This document shows, in pieces, positions 42,935-58,440 of a stretch of DNA of 64,000 bases. Positions within the stretch are counted from its first letter, which is position 1, and each line of letters opens with the position of its first letter. The stretch is from Chelonoidis abingdonii. Taxonomy: Eukaryota > Chordata > Testudines > Testudinidae. Below the pieces are notes generated by a model. The model worked only from the letters and a program-made list of their open reading frames with translations, was not told the origin of the DNA and did no database searches. Position numbers and translations under genes: made by a program. The stretch covers positions 60,433,965-60,497,964 of the forward strand of contig NC_133771.1 in assembly GCF_003597395.2 (NCBI RefSeq). Direction: 5' to 3'.

Positions 42935-45900
42935 CTGAATTAAACTAAACGTCTTTCAGTTTAAACTACTTACTTTAGCCATTCACTAAACTCTTTCAAA
43001 TAACACCCTCAGTTAAATAGCTGCAAGTCAGCTAGCAGTCAAGCCATAACCAAGATCATTGCTAGTTGCCTGTCCTAAGTGGAGAGAAATGTAAAGCACC
43101 CCTGCCAGATCACCATCCCACTCACAAGTTTTTTTTAACAATGACCTGTTTTCCCATTTTTGTTGCTTCATGCCCTCATTAGTTAAAACTGTTTTATAGG
43201 GGTATGGCAGTTAGGGAGGTACGAGCTGAATTTAAACACAATACTTGATGCATAGTGTTGGGGATTTTTTATAAACATGTAAGTATTTTTTAAGTTTGTT
43301 TCCTCTATTAAAAACTAGTAATTTAGGATGTGCAACAGAAATTAGCAAGACCACTAGATCTCTAGTTTCACTCTTCCAGTGTAGGTCAGTATCCAAGAGT
43401 TATTTACTACTCTGACCATTCCAATTTAAAATAAATTTGATAGTGGGCATCTACCATTTTTCCCATAGGCTATTGTAATGTTTACCATTTAAGTAGGGCT
43501 ATCAAAGCATCACACACAAACAAATCTCACATACTGTGGGATAATTTGAATATTAAGTTATTTATATTAAGGACAGTGTGACAGCTGGGAAGAATACATC
43601 TTGGGAAATAATCAGAGACCAGATGCAGTTCTCAGCTATGGAATTTATTAGGTTGACTGAAATAGTCTTAAACCCAAAATTTTGCTTATAAAATCTGAGA
43701 TGCTTTTACACGTGTTCATAGATTTTTAAGTGTCCCCCACAGCAGTGTATTAGATCATAAAACCAGAAAGCAAAACTAGCCTAGTTACACTGTCTAGCTA
43801 ACTAACTAGCTCAGTTACACTGTCTAGACACTAACTAGCTCAGTTACACTGAGAGTGCTCAAAAATAAACTCCCAGCATAAATGGTGAAAAGTTAAACTG
43901 TAAATTGTTTTTAATACTCAAAGGTGACATTTTAGTAACACAGTCAGGACCAACAGTTAGAGTTTGGAGAATTCAGACAATACATACAAAAATGTATTAG
44001 GCTATTGCCTTTTGACCTAAAAATTCATCTGAAGTTTCTCTCCCCACCCATACACAAAAAACCCCAAACAATTAATCAACTTTGGGATTTATTTATTTTT
44101 GGCAGTTTAGCTTGTCAGATTTTCTCTCATTCAAGTCTCTAGTCAGCTAGGTTTTAGGTCTGAATTCTCCTCCTTTCATTTCCCTCATGCTGCAGCATTT
44201 TCTATTTGAGGGAAATGACTTTTATTTCAGAAATTTACAGACCATGTGAAAACAGCATCCTAAAAAAAAAAAAAAAGTTCCACAGCAAGCATTTCTGCCT
44301 TCCTTCTCTGCCAGCTGTTCATCAGCTAGCCACATTTCATCAGCCAGCACCTGCTAGGTTACAAGCTAAAATCTCTCGGCAGTCTTCTTGCCTCTAAAGA
44401 AACTTCTGATGTTGAATCACCTCCTTTCCACATGCTCATTTTCAAGCCACTGTGCAGCACAGACTCAGTTTTTAAGGGGAAGGTTTGTAATGGAAAACTC
44501 AGGTTGGTGTAAACTAAGCCTTCAACATGCAGAGAAAGGTGACAGTACAACAGCGTAACATTATATTGGTACTTTGTCCCAAACTGTATCAATGCAAAAC
44601 CAGTAGCTACTCCCTAAAGGCTGGCTGCATATTCATATTATAAATTTATATCAAAATCTTCCTTCAGAAGTCTAAAAGAAACATACTTTGAAGATAGTTC
44701 ACTGGCACTGTGGTGGCTTTACTAAACTTTTCATTCTAATTGAATAGGATCCTATTTTTTACCTGCATCAATACTTTTATCAAATTAGTTAAATTCCTGA
44801 CATGTCATGGTTGGAGGACAATTCAGAAAAGTTTTTTATGCATAATTTGTACAGTCATCTTCTTAAATATTGCAACAGCTTATGGGAAATGTATACACTA
44901 CCTAGAATTTTACATTTGTGATTATCTTTCTGCTATTAGAAATACAATAACCTACATCAACACTGAAAATTTAGACACTTTCATTATTACTTTTTAAATA
45001 CCACCATCTTCCTGAAGGAGAAAGGAATAGAAGATTCCTCCCCTCCCCATTAGTGAAGTGGTTTATTGGATTAAAGACTATGTGGAAATATAACTGAGGT
45101 TGGCTAGCAGAAGGGATGGGGTTAAGACAAAAAGGTATGAACAGCTTGGTATTATCCAGGAAATGTATCTTAAGCTATGAAACTAGAAGTTTATCCAACA
45201 ATTTCATTAACTGAGGGATGGGTGGAGAAAATGAAGTCAGTACAGAAACATACTAGCCTTTCACTATCTGCAGTGGCCCTTGCAGACAACTTGAAATGTG
45301 GTAATAAGTGAAGGGGGGCGGGAGAGGGAAGTATGTTACAGATGAAAATATAGGTCTGACTGAGAAGTTGGTGCTAGTAATCATTTTTAGCAATACTAAC
45401 CATTAAGCCACAAAGTTTAATCATCTTTGCTATGTTGTTTGTGAAGGCTGTGGAAAACATGTATGTGAAAGATTGATATAGTAATTTTGGATCATTGTGC
45501 AGCTGAAACCTCTGATTAACCTGCAGACAAGTACTGTTGATGCTTTACAGGCACTCTGGCCCTGCCAAACTTCGTAACTTGAATCTCGTTGCCAGTTTGT
45601 ATTTTAAATTTGGGGTGGGGGGAGAAGAGGATGGGCTGGTAATGGATTATACATTAGTTTTCCCAATCCCATTAGTGCTTTTACAGAGAACTGGACCAGA
45701 TTCAGACCTTATGTAAAGGAGTCCTTTGACATCAATGAAGTTCTTCCCCAAGTTTAAATTTGGCTCCTTTGGCATTCTAATATCCAATTCAAAACAGACA
45801 AAATCAGTTCTCAAGCTTTGTTGAAGATTTCTGAGCCCCAGTAGGCCCAGCCATATTTAAGTATAAATGTGCCTTCAAACGTTTGTTAGTTCTTAAGCAT

Positions 45901-46784
45901 TTTAATCGCTTGTTTTAAATCTAAGTACTAGTTCTATTCTCCAAATTTACTCATGAGTAAGATTTTGTAAGTTAGTGGCTTCCAGAGCTTTTATGTCAAA
46001 CTTCAGGATGTTAAGATAAAAGAATTTTTCTAATAGAATTTTTAGTTAATTAGTGTCACCTGAGATGTGTAACAGGCTCACAGCCAGAAGTTAAATTGCA
46101 GGACATCATGATTTCAAAGCAACCTCCACGGACTTACTTTTGTCTAGATTCCAAGTGTCCCAAATCTATGATACTAAAAATTAAAAAAAATTCTATTTCT
46201 TGGAAATTCAACAATTAAACAGTTACTTAAATTTACAATCTGTCATATAGACGGGTTGATTTCAGCAGCAAAAATGTATAAGTCTGAAAGCTGCAGTAAA
46301 CTTAACTATGCAAGTCATCTGGACTACACAGAATTCAAACTAACATGAATAATGTTTACACACCTATCCATTAGAGTTATGGACAAACTAGAAAAAGTGG
46401 AAATTGAGTTCAAGTGTGCGCAAGATGTCCCAACTAATCTAGTTGTACTTGGCAAAGAAAACAAGTTTATCCTTTGAAGTTACTGTCCATCCCACCTTCC
46501 TCAGTAAAAAACCACAAACTTGGTTTATTGAATGTGTTGTAGAATGCACCACTCTGCAATACATTACTGCATCTGATTTGTCCAGTCAATATCTTTAGTC
46601 AATCAATGAGGAAGTGTTTATGGTCTTGTCCCTTAACAGTACAATGGGATTTTACATTCAGTAGAGACTCAATTTTTATTTCTGCTTTGCAGTTCACCTT
46701 TAACTCAAGCAAATATAAAAATTTTGAATTTTACTCTAATTGGATATAGCTTTCCTATAGTCAACATTAATCCAAAGAACACAC
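42935..46784. other. AT-rich, transposon-poor DNA beyond the EEF1A1 3' end
   Basis: I find no exon and no transposon family I recognise across about 3.8 kb. The last few hundred bases next to EEF1A1 contain AATAAA on the minus strand at 46675-46680 and 46524-46529, so they could be an extended 3' UTR. A TGTGTGTTCTTTGG phrase just past the main poly(A) region resembles the human long 3' UTR as I recall it. Confidence 0.5.
43775..43860. repeat. Short tandem duplication (about 30-bp unit)
   Basis: CTAGCTCAGTTACACTGTCTAG-like units repeat about three times, with small indels. It has no coding meaning. Confidence 0.65.
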
Positions 46785-47059
46785 AAACTTAGCATTAAAA
46801 CTTTGTTTTTAATGGTCTCAAATTCTGTGACAGATTTTTGGTCAAGTTGTTTCCATTAAAAAAATTTACTGGTTTAAAAACTAATAACTTAAACTGCCAC
46901 GAAACAAATGGTCCACATTCCTTTCCTTCTGAAGCTTTTACGATGCATTGTAATCATTAACCAGTCTTTTACTATTAAACTTAAATGGCCAATTGAGACA
47001 AACAGTTCTGAGACCGTTCCACCGATTAAGACTGAGGTGGCAGCTGATGTACAGAATTT
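46785..47059 (-). other. EEF1A1: EEF1A1 3' UTR
   Basis: The minus strand after the stop matches phrases I know from the human EEF1A1 3' UTR. Examples are GAACGGTCTCAGAACTGTTTG, GCCATTTAAGTTTAATAGTA, AATGGAAACAACTTGACC and GTCACAGAATTTGAGACC. The likely poly(A) signal is ATTAAA at 46808-46813, also as in human. The 3' limit is inferred. Confidence 0.75.
46808..46813 (-). terminator. EEF1A1: EEF1A1 polyadenylation signal ATTAAA
   Basis: TTTAAT on the plus strand gives ATTAAA on the minus strand, in the same context (GAGACCATTAAAAA) as the human gene. Confidence 0.65.
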
Positions 47060-50377
<3,318 letters not shown>

Positions 50378-51131
50378 TCAGGGATCCCGCCGGGCCAAAG
50401 CCTGGGTAATCAGGGGAGGCGCACGGCCCAGGGCGGGGCGGCCTCGAGGCCGTGACTAGGCCCGGGGGGTGCTCGAGGGCCACGGCTCCGCCCACCGCGG
50501 GGGGGGGGGCTCCACACGCGAGAAGCGTTCCCCCCACCCCCACCCCGCCGGCTCAACCCCCTGCGCTGCCCGCGGGCGCGAGGAGCTGCCATGCGGCCGG
50601 AGAGCGCAGAGCCGGGCCAGGCCGGGCGGCGGTGCGCGGCCCCTTTGTGTAACTAACCCTCCGGCCGGCCGCCGCGTCCTCCATTTTGTGGCGCTCGCGC
50701 AGAAGGGGAGGGAAAGGAAGCGGCCATCTTCGCTAAGCGGGCGCGGGGAATGGGAGCGGCCTCATTCCCTACCCAACCCTTGGCGCGCCGCAGGCCGGCC
50801 CGCACCACCAGGCCGGGGAGGATCCCCCAGAGTGGCGCTGGGGGGGTTCCAGGGCCCCGCATGTAGTAGCTACTCCACTCCCCAGGGCTCAACCCCCCAA
50901 AACAAGGGGCAGCGCGGGGGACACGTCGCCATTTTGTGGGGCCCTCTCTCCCCCTCCCACAGGTGGGGCCGCCGGGGCGAGTTCGACACCCCCCCCGCGG
51001 GTTCCTTCTCCACCATCAGTCCCGGACCCTCGCACGCGCCGCAGCTTCCCCGCGCGTGGCCGCACTCACCCACCCTGACCCTCGGACCCGCCCCTCCCCC
51101 ACCAGGCCTGCGCCACGCGGCCAGCGCTCAC

Positions 51132-51164
51132 CTGCGAGACGTCAGCAAACCCGTTGCGAAAAAG
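51132..51164 (-). other. EEF1A1: EEF1A1 non-coding exon 1 (TOP mRNA start)
   Basis: The minus strand reads CTTTTTCGCAACGGGTTTGC and ends TCGCAG|GTGAGC. The start is a 5' terminal oligopyrimidine tract, the mTOR-responsive translation signal of ribosomal protein and elongation factor mRNAs. Exon length (33 nt) and sequence closely match human. Confidence 0.85.
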
Positions 51165-51186
51165 ACCGACAACGTGAGCCGCCGCG

Positions 51187-51230
51187 CTTATATATCCTGC
51201 GCGGGGGCGGGGCGTACGTGACACGTCACC
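51187..51230 (-). promoter_or_regulatory. EEF1A1: EEF1A1 core promoter: TATA box, GC box, CRE-like half site
   Basis: TATATAAG (minus strand, 51187-51194) lies about 25-30 bp before the TOP start. Upstream are CCGCCCCCGC-type GC boxes (51200-51214) and GTGACGTG near 51222-51229. The layout follows the well-known mammalian EEF1A1 promoter. Confidence 0.8.
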
Positions 51231-51589
51231 GCCCCAGCGTTCGACTCGCTCCTCCCGGCCGCTCGTAGCGTCCCTAGTGTCCGGCCCGGCAGGGAGCGGG
51301 GACAAAGAGGTCTGCGCGCGCCGAAAGGGGGGTGGGGTGCGGCTGGCCGCAGCCCCGCTACCGACCGCAGAAGTGGCAGTCCCCGCGCTGCGCCGCTGGG
51401 TCTGCCCTCGGGGCGTTTGGTGACGGCCCCGTCCGCCTGCCTGCCCAGAGGGCGGACTCCGGCCTTCGCCTGAATCGCAGGAGAACCACCCCACTCTCCC
51501 GCTGAGCGTGGCTCGCTCGCTCCACCCCCGGGGTCCGATCCCGTTGCCCCCTCTGCCCATCCCCCACACCGCAATACACCCCATGTATC

Positions 51590-51850
51590 CGTCCCTCTCC
51601 TTACAGCCAACCGCCGCTGGCCACTCCACATCTCTTCCATACAGCCACGTAGCTACCCATCCCCCCCACACCCTATGTGCCCCCATGAACCTGTCCCCCC
51701 ACAGCCAGCCCCCCGGCCACTCTGTATCGCCTCCATACAGCCACATAGCTACCCATCCCCCATACAATGCACACCCTCACCCTAGACCGTCCCTCACACA
51801 CAGCCAGCCAGGCCCTGGGCACTTTGCCTCTCCCCCATCCATCCCTGCCC
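51590..51850. repeat. Degenerate tandem repeat, unit about 100 bp
   Basis: GGCCACTC or GGGCACTT followed by CTCTTCCATACAGCCAC and GTAGCTACCCATCCCCC recurs near 51619, 51715 and 51817, a spacing of about 96-102 bp. It is C-rich and non-coding, and lies just upstream of the EEF1A1 CpG island. Confidence 0.6.
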
Positions 51851-52552
51851 CCACGCCACACCCTTCCCCAACAAGCCTGTCTCTTTCTCATACCACCCAA
51901 ACTTATGGGCCCTTTTCCTTTCAGGAGCTTAGTCCTCTTGTCTAAGCACCCTGGATGCTGGCTTTCCCCTTAAAACATTCTCCATTTCTCCCACCCAGCA
52001 CGTGTATGTACAATCTACCCCTCCTTTCCCACCTACTGCCCCATCCCCCCCTAAACTGCCCTATGCCCTCAGCTACCCACACACAGTCCCCCATCCCACA
52101 CATAATTCCTGCTCCCTATTGATCCTGTCACTTCCATGTTTTCAAATCACTTCCACCACCACCACCATTTTTCTTTACACAGCTGATGCAAACACCATAT
52201 GCCTTTAGCCCCCTATGCACCTGTGTGCACACACCTTCTTTTCCCTTACAAGCTCACACAAACTGCCTCTGACATCTCAAGTGCTCAGAGAGCGGGTAGT
52301 GCATTTTTGTTCTCTGTAAGCTCTTGCCCTGCTGATTGGCCCACAGACAGTAACTCTAGTCTAGTCCAGGCACATGCGCACGCACACACACACTTCACTT
52401 ACTCGTAACTGTTTTTGTCCCCACTTGTTCATTGTAGCTGTGCTATCAGAGTGTTACTCATTTGCAAGACAGTGAACTTGGTTTAAAGGGGCTGTCTTGA
52501 GTTTAAAGTGTAATTCTCCTCTGAAAAGCATTTCTGTAAAGGGAGAAACATG
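51851..52552. other. C-rich then mixed intergenic DNA
   Basis: No gene is recognised. It holds CCCCCAT-type low-complexity sequence to about 52130 and a short CA tract near 52378-52392. Confidence 0.5.
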
Positions 52553-52690
52553 GTGGGTGAGGTAATTTTATTGGATCCACTTCTATTGGTGAAAGAGAAG
52601 CTTTCAAGCTTTCACTCGCCAACAGAAGTGGGTCCAATATGAGATATTCTCTCTTATCTCTGCTATCCTGGGTCCAACATGGCTACCACA
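52553..52690. mobile_element. Foldback repeat (GGTGGGTGAGGTAAT type)
   Basis: TATTGGATCCACTTCTATTG (about 52569-52588) is nearly the inverse of CAACAGAAGTGGGTCCAATA (52619-52638). The GGTGGGTGAGGTAAT and CCAACATGGCTACCACAAC phrases mark both ends. I recall this as a common turtle repeat, but its class is unsure. Confidence 0.5.
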
Positions 52691-54539
52691 ACATTTCTAT
52701 AAAAAGGACATCTTAAGGTTCCATGTTAATTGTCTCTGTATCAAATGTGCCTACTGGAGGGCTTGTCAACATTTGAAAATTAATTTGGATTAAGAGAAGG
52801 TATAAATTTAAAACCCAATTTCTGAGTAAATTCATGCATGCACATGCTTACTCCAGAATACATATGCTTTGTTTCTGGTTAGTACATGAATTGACTAAAG
52901 TGGAATTTCAGAAATTCAAGTGTCCGCATGTGGAATTACTCTTTCAAAATAGAAATTTCTGAACAACTCCATGTGTAGACAAGCTCTTACAAATGAAGAG
53001 TTTTTTTCTTAATAGTCTGCCCTCATTCAGAGTCAAGATGGGCTTTTCTCATGCATCACCATCACTAATAAGATTCTGTAGACAACATACTCTGTGGTGC
53101 TGCATCCATGTCATTCTCTTCAATGGGGTTCCACAGGTGGAATTTAATTGCAATAATCAAGAGAACTGTTTACTAACTCTCTCTTAGCTACCAAGGCATT
53201 ATACCACTTTACCAGGGTATCGGAGCACCTAGATGTTATAAATTTGAAGTACTACTTGGGAGCAAAGATTTAATTTGCTCACTAAAATAAACAGATGTGA
53301 CTGAGTACTCATCAGATCTGCTCCCCATGTTTAATGTAGGGTCATTTTAACATACCCACTCTTTAAATTGGAACTTGGCTCTAGTATGGTTGTGAAAGCT
53401 GTTCAAGAGTGTTCCTATTACCCCAGGGAATCAGATGATAGAATTCCATATACTGTGAAGTGTGAGACTGATGTACATTGCATTATAATTAGGATTCCCT
53501 GCCCACAAAAGTACAAGCAGATTAGAAATTAGAGCACATGTCAAAATAAAGGTACAGCTTCAATACTATACACAACCCTAATAAGCCTCATGTCACTGAG
53601 GACATTCAACAAATGGATAGTTAAGGTTTTGGGTAATCACAGGAATTTTCAGTGTACATATAGATATTAAGACATGACCAGATTTTAGATGATAGATTTT
53701 TAGATGACTGACTTGCATGGTATATGTAGAGCAGTATATTTGAATAATTACAGTTTAAATTAATAAAACTGAGGTGTGTAACATTGGATTATCCCACATT
53801 CAAGGGTATGCAGTCATTTGAATTGAATTTGTTATCACAGATTATGACTCACGTATATATTTCAGTGTGTGTTATACTAAAACTCTGCATTTAATTAGTT
53901 TGGAAACACACTATTCAACACTCACAATGTTGGTGCTGTGCTCAGTTGTCCTTGGAATGACCACAATGCATGGATCTGCAGAAGATTGCTCATATCCACA
54001 CTACAAGATCATTTTCTAAACAAACCTGGGGAAGGGAGTAAAACTAGGTTCTCTCCATACTTGTCTTTGTTTTTGCTTAAGATTTCCCATGGTTGTCACC
54101 ATCAGTTCAGTTCCACAAGAGCTTGAAATTGCAAGAGCGCTAGCATAAACAGCTACTGGCTTTTTAACTACAGCCATCTAGACAGTCTCCGAGTGGGGCT
54201 AGATGACATGGTGGTAAAAAATGCCATTAGCAAATCTACACTAGAGTTCCTCCCATTACTACTGCCGGTGGGAATTCTATGAAAAAAAATCTAGGCCAAG
54301 TTTTTTTTAAAATGAGTGTTTAAAGTCCATAGTTAGGCACTCAAATAAGTCACCTAATTTTCAAAATTAGTCAGCACCGGGTAGTCTCACATAGTGTTGA
54401 CAAAAATAATTACGTTTCAAGAAAGCCTACCCAACTTATTTCCACACAAGCCAAATAGACAATATTTTCTGAACACTTTCAACCATCAGTCTGGAGATGA
54501 AATGCCTCTCCCCTTGACTGGGAGTGTGTTTCCAACACA
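52691..54539. other. AT-rich intergenic DNA
   Basis: No exon, RNA gene or named repeat is recognised, apart from an old-repeat phrase near 54300-54380 (TAAAGTCCATAGTTAGGCAC). Confidence 0.5.
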
Positions 54540-54746
54540 CTCACAAAGGCCTCTCACGCTGTAGCGGCGGTCAGTAGGTCCCTTGGCCCTCGCCACTTCC
54601 AGCAGCTCCCATTGGCCTGGAGCAGCGAACCATGGCCAGTGGGAGCCGCGATTGGCCGAACCTGCGGACGCAGCAGGTAAACAAATCAGCCTGGCCCGCC
54701 AGGGGCTTTCCCTGCACAAGCAGCTGAATAAGTTTGGGAACCACTG
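54540..54746. mobile_element. hAT element 3' part
   Basis: It ends with GTTTGGGAACCACTG, whose inverse CAGTGGTTCCCAAAC is a typical hAT end. The interior contains CCAGCAGCTCCCATTGGCC, shared with other hAT copies here. The left part is lost, and a CR1 copy follows at once. Confidence 0.6.
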
Positions 54747-54778
54747 TTCTAGATCCATCCTTTTGGAACCCCCTACAG

Positions 54779-55500
54779 GTAGCTGAAAGCAGCTATCAAA
54801 TCCCACTTCATTCTTCTCTTCTGCAGACTAAACAATCCCAGTTCCCTCAGCCTTTCCTCATAAGTCATGTGCTCCAGCCCCCTAATAATTGTTGCCCTCT
54901 GCTAGACTTTCCAATTTTTCCATATCCTTCTTGTAGTATGGGGCCCAAAAACTCCATATGAGGCCTCACCAATGTCAAATAGAAGGGAGTGATCATGTCC
55001 CTCGATCTGCTGGCAATGCCCCTACTTATACAGCCCAAAATGCCGTTAGCCTTCTTGGCAAGAAGTGCACACTGTTGACTCTCATCCAGCTTCTCGTCCA
55101 CTATAACCCCTAGGTTCTTTTCTGCAGAACTGCTGCCTAGCCATTCGGTCCCTAGTCTGTAGCACCATGTGGGATTCTTCCTTCTTAAGTGCAGGACTCT
55201 GCACTTGTCCTTGTTGAACCTCAGATTTCTTTTGGCCCAATCCTCCAATTTGTCTAGGTCCCTCTGTATCCTATCCCTACCCTCCAACGTATCTACCACT
55301 CCTCTTAGTTTACTGTCATCTGCAAACTTTCTGAGGGTGCAGTCCATGCCAACCTCCAGATCGTTAATGAAGATATTGAACAAAACGGGCCCCAGAACTG
55401 GCCCTTGGGGCACTCTGCTTGATACCATGTGCCAACTAGACATGGAGCCATTGATCACTAATGGAGCCATTGAGCCTTCTGGCTGCAGCTTCCATTTGGG
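54779..55500 (-). mobile_element. CR1 LINE fragment with reverse-transcriptase core
   Basis: The minus strand encodes RVPQGPVLGPVLFNIFINDL, the catalytic block KFADDSKL and WAKRNLRFNKDKCRV. It continues with SSSAEKNLGVIVDEKLD and QCALLAKKANGILGCISRGI. This is the palm and thumb of the CR1 reverse transcriptase in one nearly open frame. It is 5'-truncated, and the terminal 3' end is missing next to the hAT piece. Confidence 0.85.
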
Positions 55501-57784
55501 GAAGAAAGAATAGGGAAAATTAGTAGACAAGTTAATACAGCATTCACAATAGGGATGAGGGGAATTATTTAAAGACACATGCCCAACCCACTTTCAGCAA
55601 TTTTCCCATTTGGTGGGAGCAGTTATTGCAGCACTCGCTGTTCCCCACCCATAACTATTCTTAGGTGACTTTAAGCACCTATATTAGAAGTTCATTCAAA
55701 ACAAAAAACCCACCAATGCAGTAAAGCACTTAAGCAAGTGTGACTCAGCACATGAGTAATGTCCACTGAAGTCAGTGAGACTGTTCATATGCTTATGAGC
55801 ACGTGCCTACTGAACTACGGCTATAAAACAGTGGAGTAGCATTGTGCTACAAAGAGAACTGTCCATTTTAGTCATCTTTGCACTCCAACCTTACTGTAAG
55901 TTTCTCCAACTCAGATAGACCCAACATAAAACTCACTGCAAGCTGTAGTGTTGCATTTTTTTTTGTTTTTATATTAAAAGGATTACTGGTCAGAATTTGA
56001 TTCTAACATGTAAGTGTAGTTCACATAATTTGATGGGTTTGCCCCAATTAAATGCATCCAGTGTATATGTGTAAAAATATTTTACATAGTTCTCTCCAAA
56101 ATTAAAGGAGTTTAAAGTTTGAAAGCATGCTTTTTCCAAAAGTTAATTGATTTTAAAATATTTTTATTTAATATAGTACATAATTGACTAAACTAAGGAG
56201 GAAAAAAAAAGACAAAAGCACACCACCTAAAAACCTGTAAGACAGATTCAGATAATTTAATTAACTCATTTATAGGAGGGAAAGAGAAATGTAAGAGGTT
56301 GTAAATTTCCATTTTCTCAAAAGATGTGTACAAAGAAAAGCAAGGATAATTTAAATGCAGTTCAATTATTTTTCTGAATGTTATTACATATATCATACCA
56401 CAGAGGTAAAAAAATTCTCACACATGAAATAATCACTTAAGAGCACATGCAATATGGGGAGAGAGAAATGGATGATGTCTCTGAAATGAAATTCTGTGCC
56501 TTTTCTAAAAAAAAAAAAAAAAAAGATAACACTTTATTGTTAACAGAGGCAAAGGTTGAAATCTGGTTTGAGAGGGTAATGTTTGGTCAGAAAGCTGAAC
56601 ACCATTTCTAGCCATTATTTTAAAAGGAATCTGAAAAAGCTTTATTAAAGATGATGTAAAGACTTTTTTTTTGTAAATTTAGTATAAAAAACCAAACAGG
56701 AAAGGGTTTCCAATGGACTTATCTTTCAGTTCCTGCTATCCATCTGATAACACAAGTTAAAATGACAGTTGACAAAAATTCTAATTGACAATAAAACTAA
56801 GCATTCTCTTTAAACGGGTAAAATATTTACGTTTTCACAAACAAATGGAACCCTTTTCCTCCTGTAGTGGACATTGTAGGTAGAAATTGGCATCTTCCCT
56901 TCCAAGTGAACCAGTCTGAGATTGCTGGCAGGAATTTTCACAAACCAGAATATTTGAAGCAAGCGTTAATTTGGATTGCAAACAGTTCATTTTCAATCTT
57001 TCAAGGGATAATCAGTAACTTTTGTTTCACACTGGGCAAAAAAACAAAACAAAACACACACGCAAAAGACCACACACACCTTGTTTATTTCTCTGTAGCC
57101 CCCAATAAATCAAACATCTCCAAGTTTTATACCAAAATTATAAAGGCAGTTGTATTTGGAGTAATAAAGTCATTTTTAACTAGAAGTCATATTCCTGAAG
57201 ACAGCAACAACTTCTGCAATACAGCTGAAGGTCTGCGGACTTCATGGGAAATATCTATTTAACTATGGACCTGCCTGAACGAGTAAACAGTCTTTCCAGT
57301 TACCTGAAGGTAGTTGTATCATATCCTATTTAAGGGCAGTTGCCACTCAAAACAGAAAGGGCCATTTCATAAAACATTGGCTACGGAAGGCAATGTACAC
57401 ATAGAAGATAACTCAGAAATTGCTTTGTGTACAAGGGCAACCAGGAATTGTGACACAGTAGGTTTTGATAGGCATACCTTATGTTTTCCGGATGTCACTG
57501 CATGTTTTCCAGGCTAAACGGGATACCACAATGGAAGGAAAGAATGAATTATAATCTTCATAGCTATAAAGTTGCTAATGCTGGGATGCTTTGATAGTTA
57601 TGTGACTCTGAATCTGCCAGTGGATAAATCCATGAACTTTAACCAATTCTAAGCATGGGCTGAAGCTCTGGAATGAGGAGCAGAACACATTTTAAAGAAG
57701 TAGCTCTGAAGCCGCTTTTGGGACATTTGCGGAAGGTTTAGCAACACACGCAATGGATTACCAGCACTGCTTTGGATGACTTTT
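55501..57784. other. AT-rich intergenic DNA
   Basis: No gene is recognised. It holds a poly-A run near 56506-56523 and a minus-strand AATAAA near 56533. In human the next gene is SLC17A5, but I see none of its protein motifs. Confidence 0.45.
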
Positions 57785-57792
57785 ATGTTCTG

Positions 57793-57968
57793 TATCAGAG
57801 GGGTAGCCGTGTTAGTCTGGATCTGTAAAAGCAACAAAGAGTCCTGTGGCACCTTATAGACTAACAGATGTTTGGAGCATGAGTTTTCGTGGGTAAATAC
57901 CCACTTCATCGGATGCATCCAAAACGTCTGTTAGTCTGTAAGGTGCCACAGGATTCTTTGCTGCTTTA
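57793..57968. mobile_element. Penelope-like end fragment in foldback form
   Basis: It begins TATCAGAGGGGTAGCCGTGT and runs through CCTGTGGCACCTTATAGACT and GGGTAAATACCCACTTCATC. It then turns back as GTCTGTTAGTCTGTAAGGTG and CCACAGGATTCTTTGCTGC. The same phrases form the ends of the copy at 23383-25999. Confidence 0.65.
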
Positions 57969-58244
57969 TGTTCTGGAGCATCATCATATGGACAATTGCT
58001 TGGGCAAGACTAGAGGTGGAGATGAGCAGTTCTCATCCTGCATCATTTAACTGATACTACTATGAACAGATGTAGTAGTACAGAATTACACATGAGGTGG
58101 TTTTCAACATATAAATTATAAAACATCCAATCATCCCAGAAAGGAGATAATGGGCAGATATGAAATATGTCCAGTCTAAGGCATCCCAAAATGTTGGCCT
58201 CCTGCTCAACATGCACCTAAAATCCATCTAAGCACTTCTCTGGC

Positions 58245-58440
58245 CCACATTGCTGTGGTATCTGAGCACTCACAAACATTAATGGTTCATCCCCTCACAT
58301 CACCCCCAATCTTCATAACAGAGAGTGGAAGAGAATTGTCCACAATCACATAGGAAACCTGTGGCAGAGTCAGAAACCAAATCCACATCTCAGGAGTCCC
58401 TGTCCAGTGCCCTAACCACAAAAACATCATCTCTAAATTT
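58245..58440 (-). repeat. MIR-like old SINE, reverse orientation
   Basis: CACAATCACATAGGAAACCTG, GTGGCAGAGTCAGAAACCAA and CTCAGGAGTCCCTGTCCAGT follow the order of an old amniote MIR/LINE-tail repeat. Strongly diverged. Confidence 0.4.

Noticed and set aside
50469..51767. 250- and 233-codon frames across the EEF1A1 CpG island
   Set aside because: Same compositional artefact. The real transcript here is the non-coding exon 1 and intron 1 of EEF1A1.
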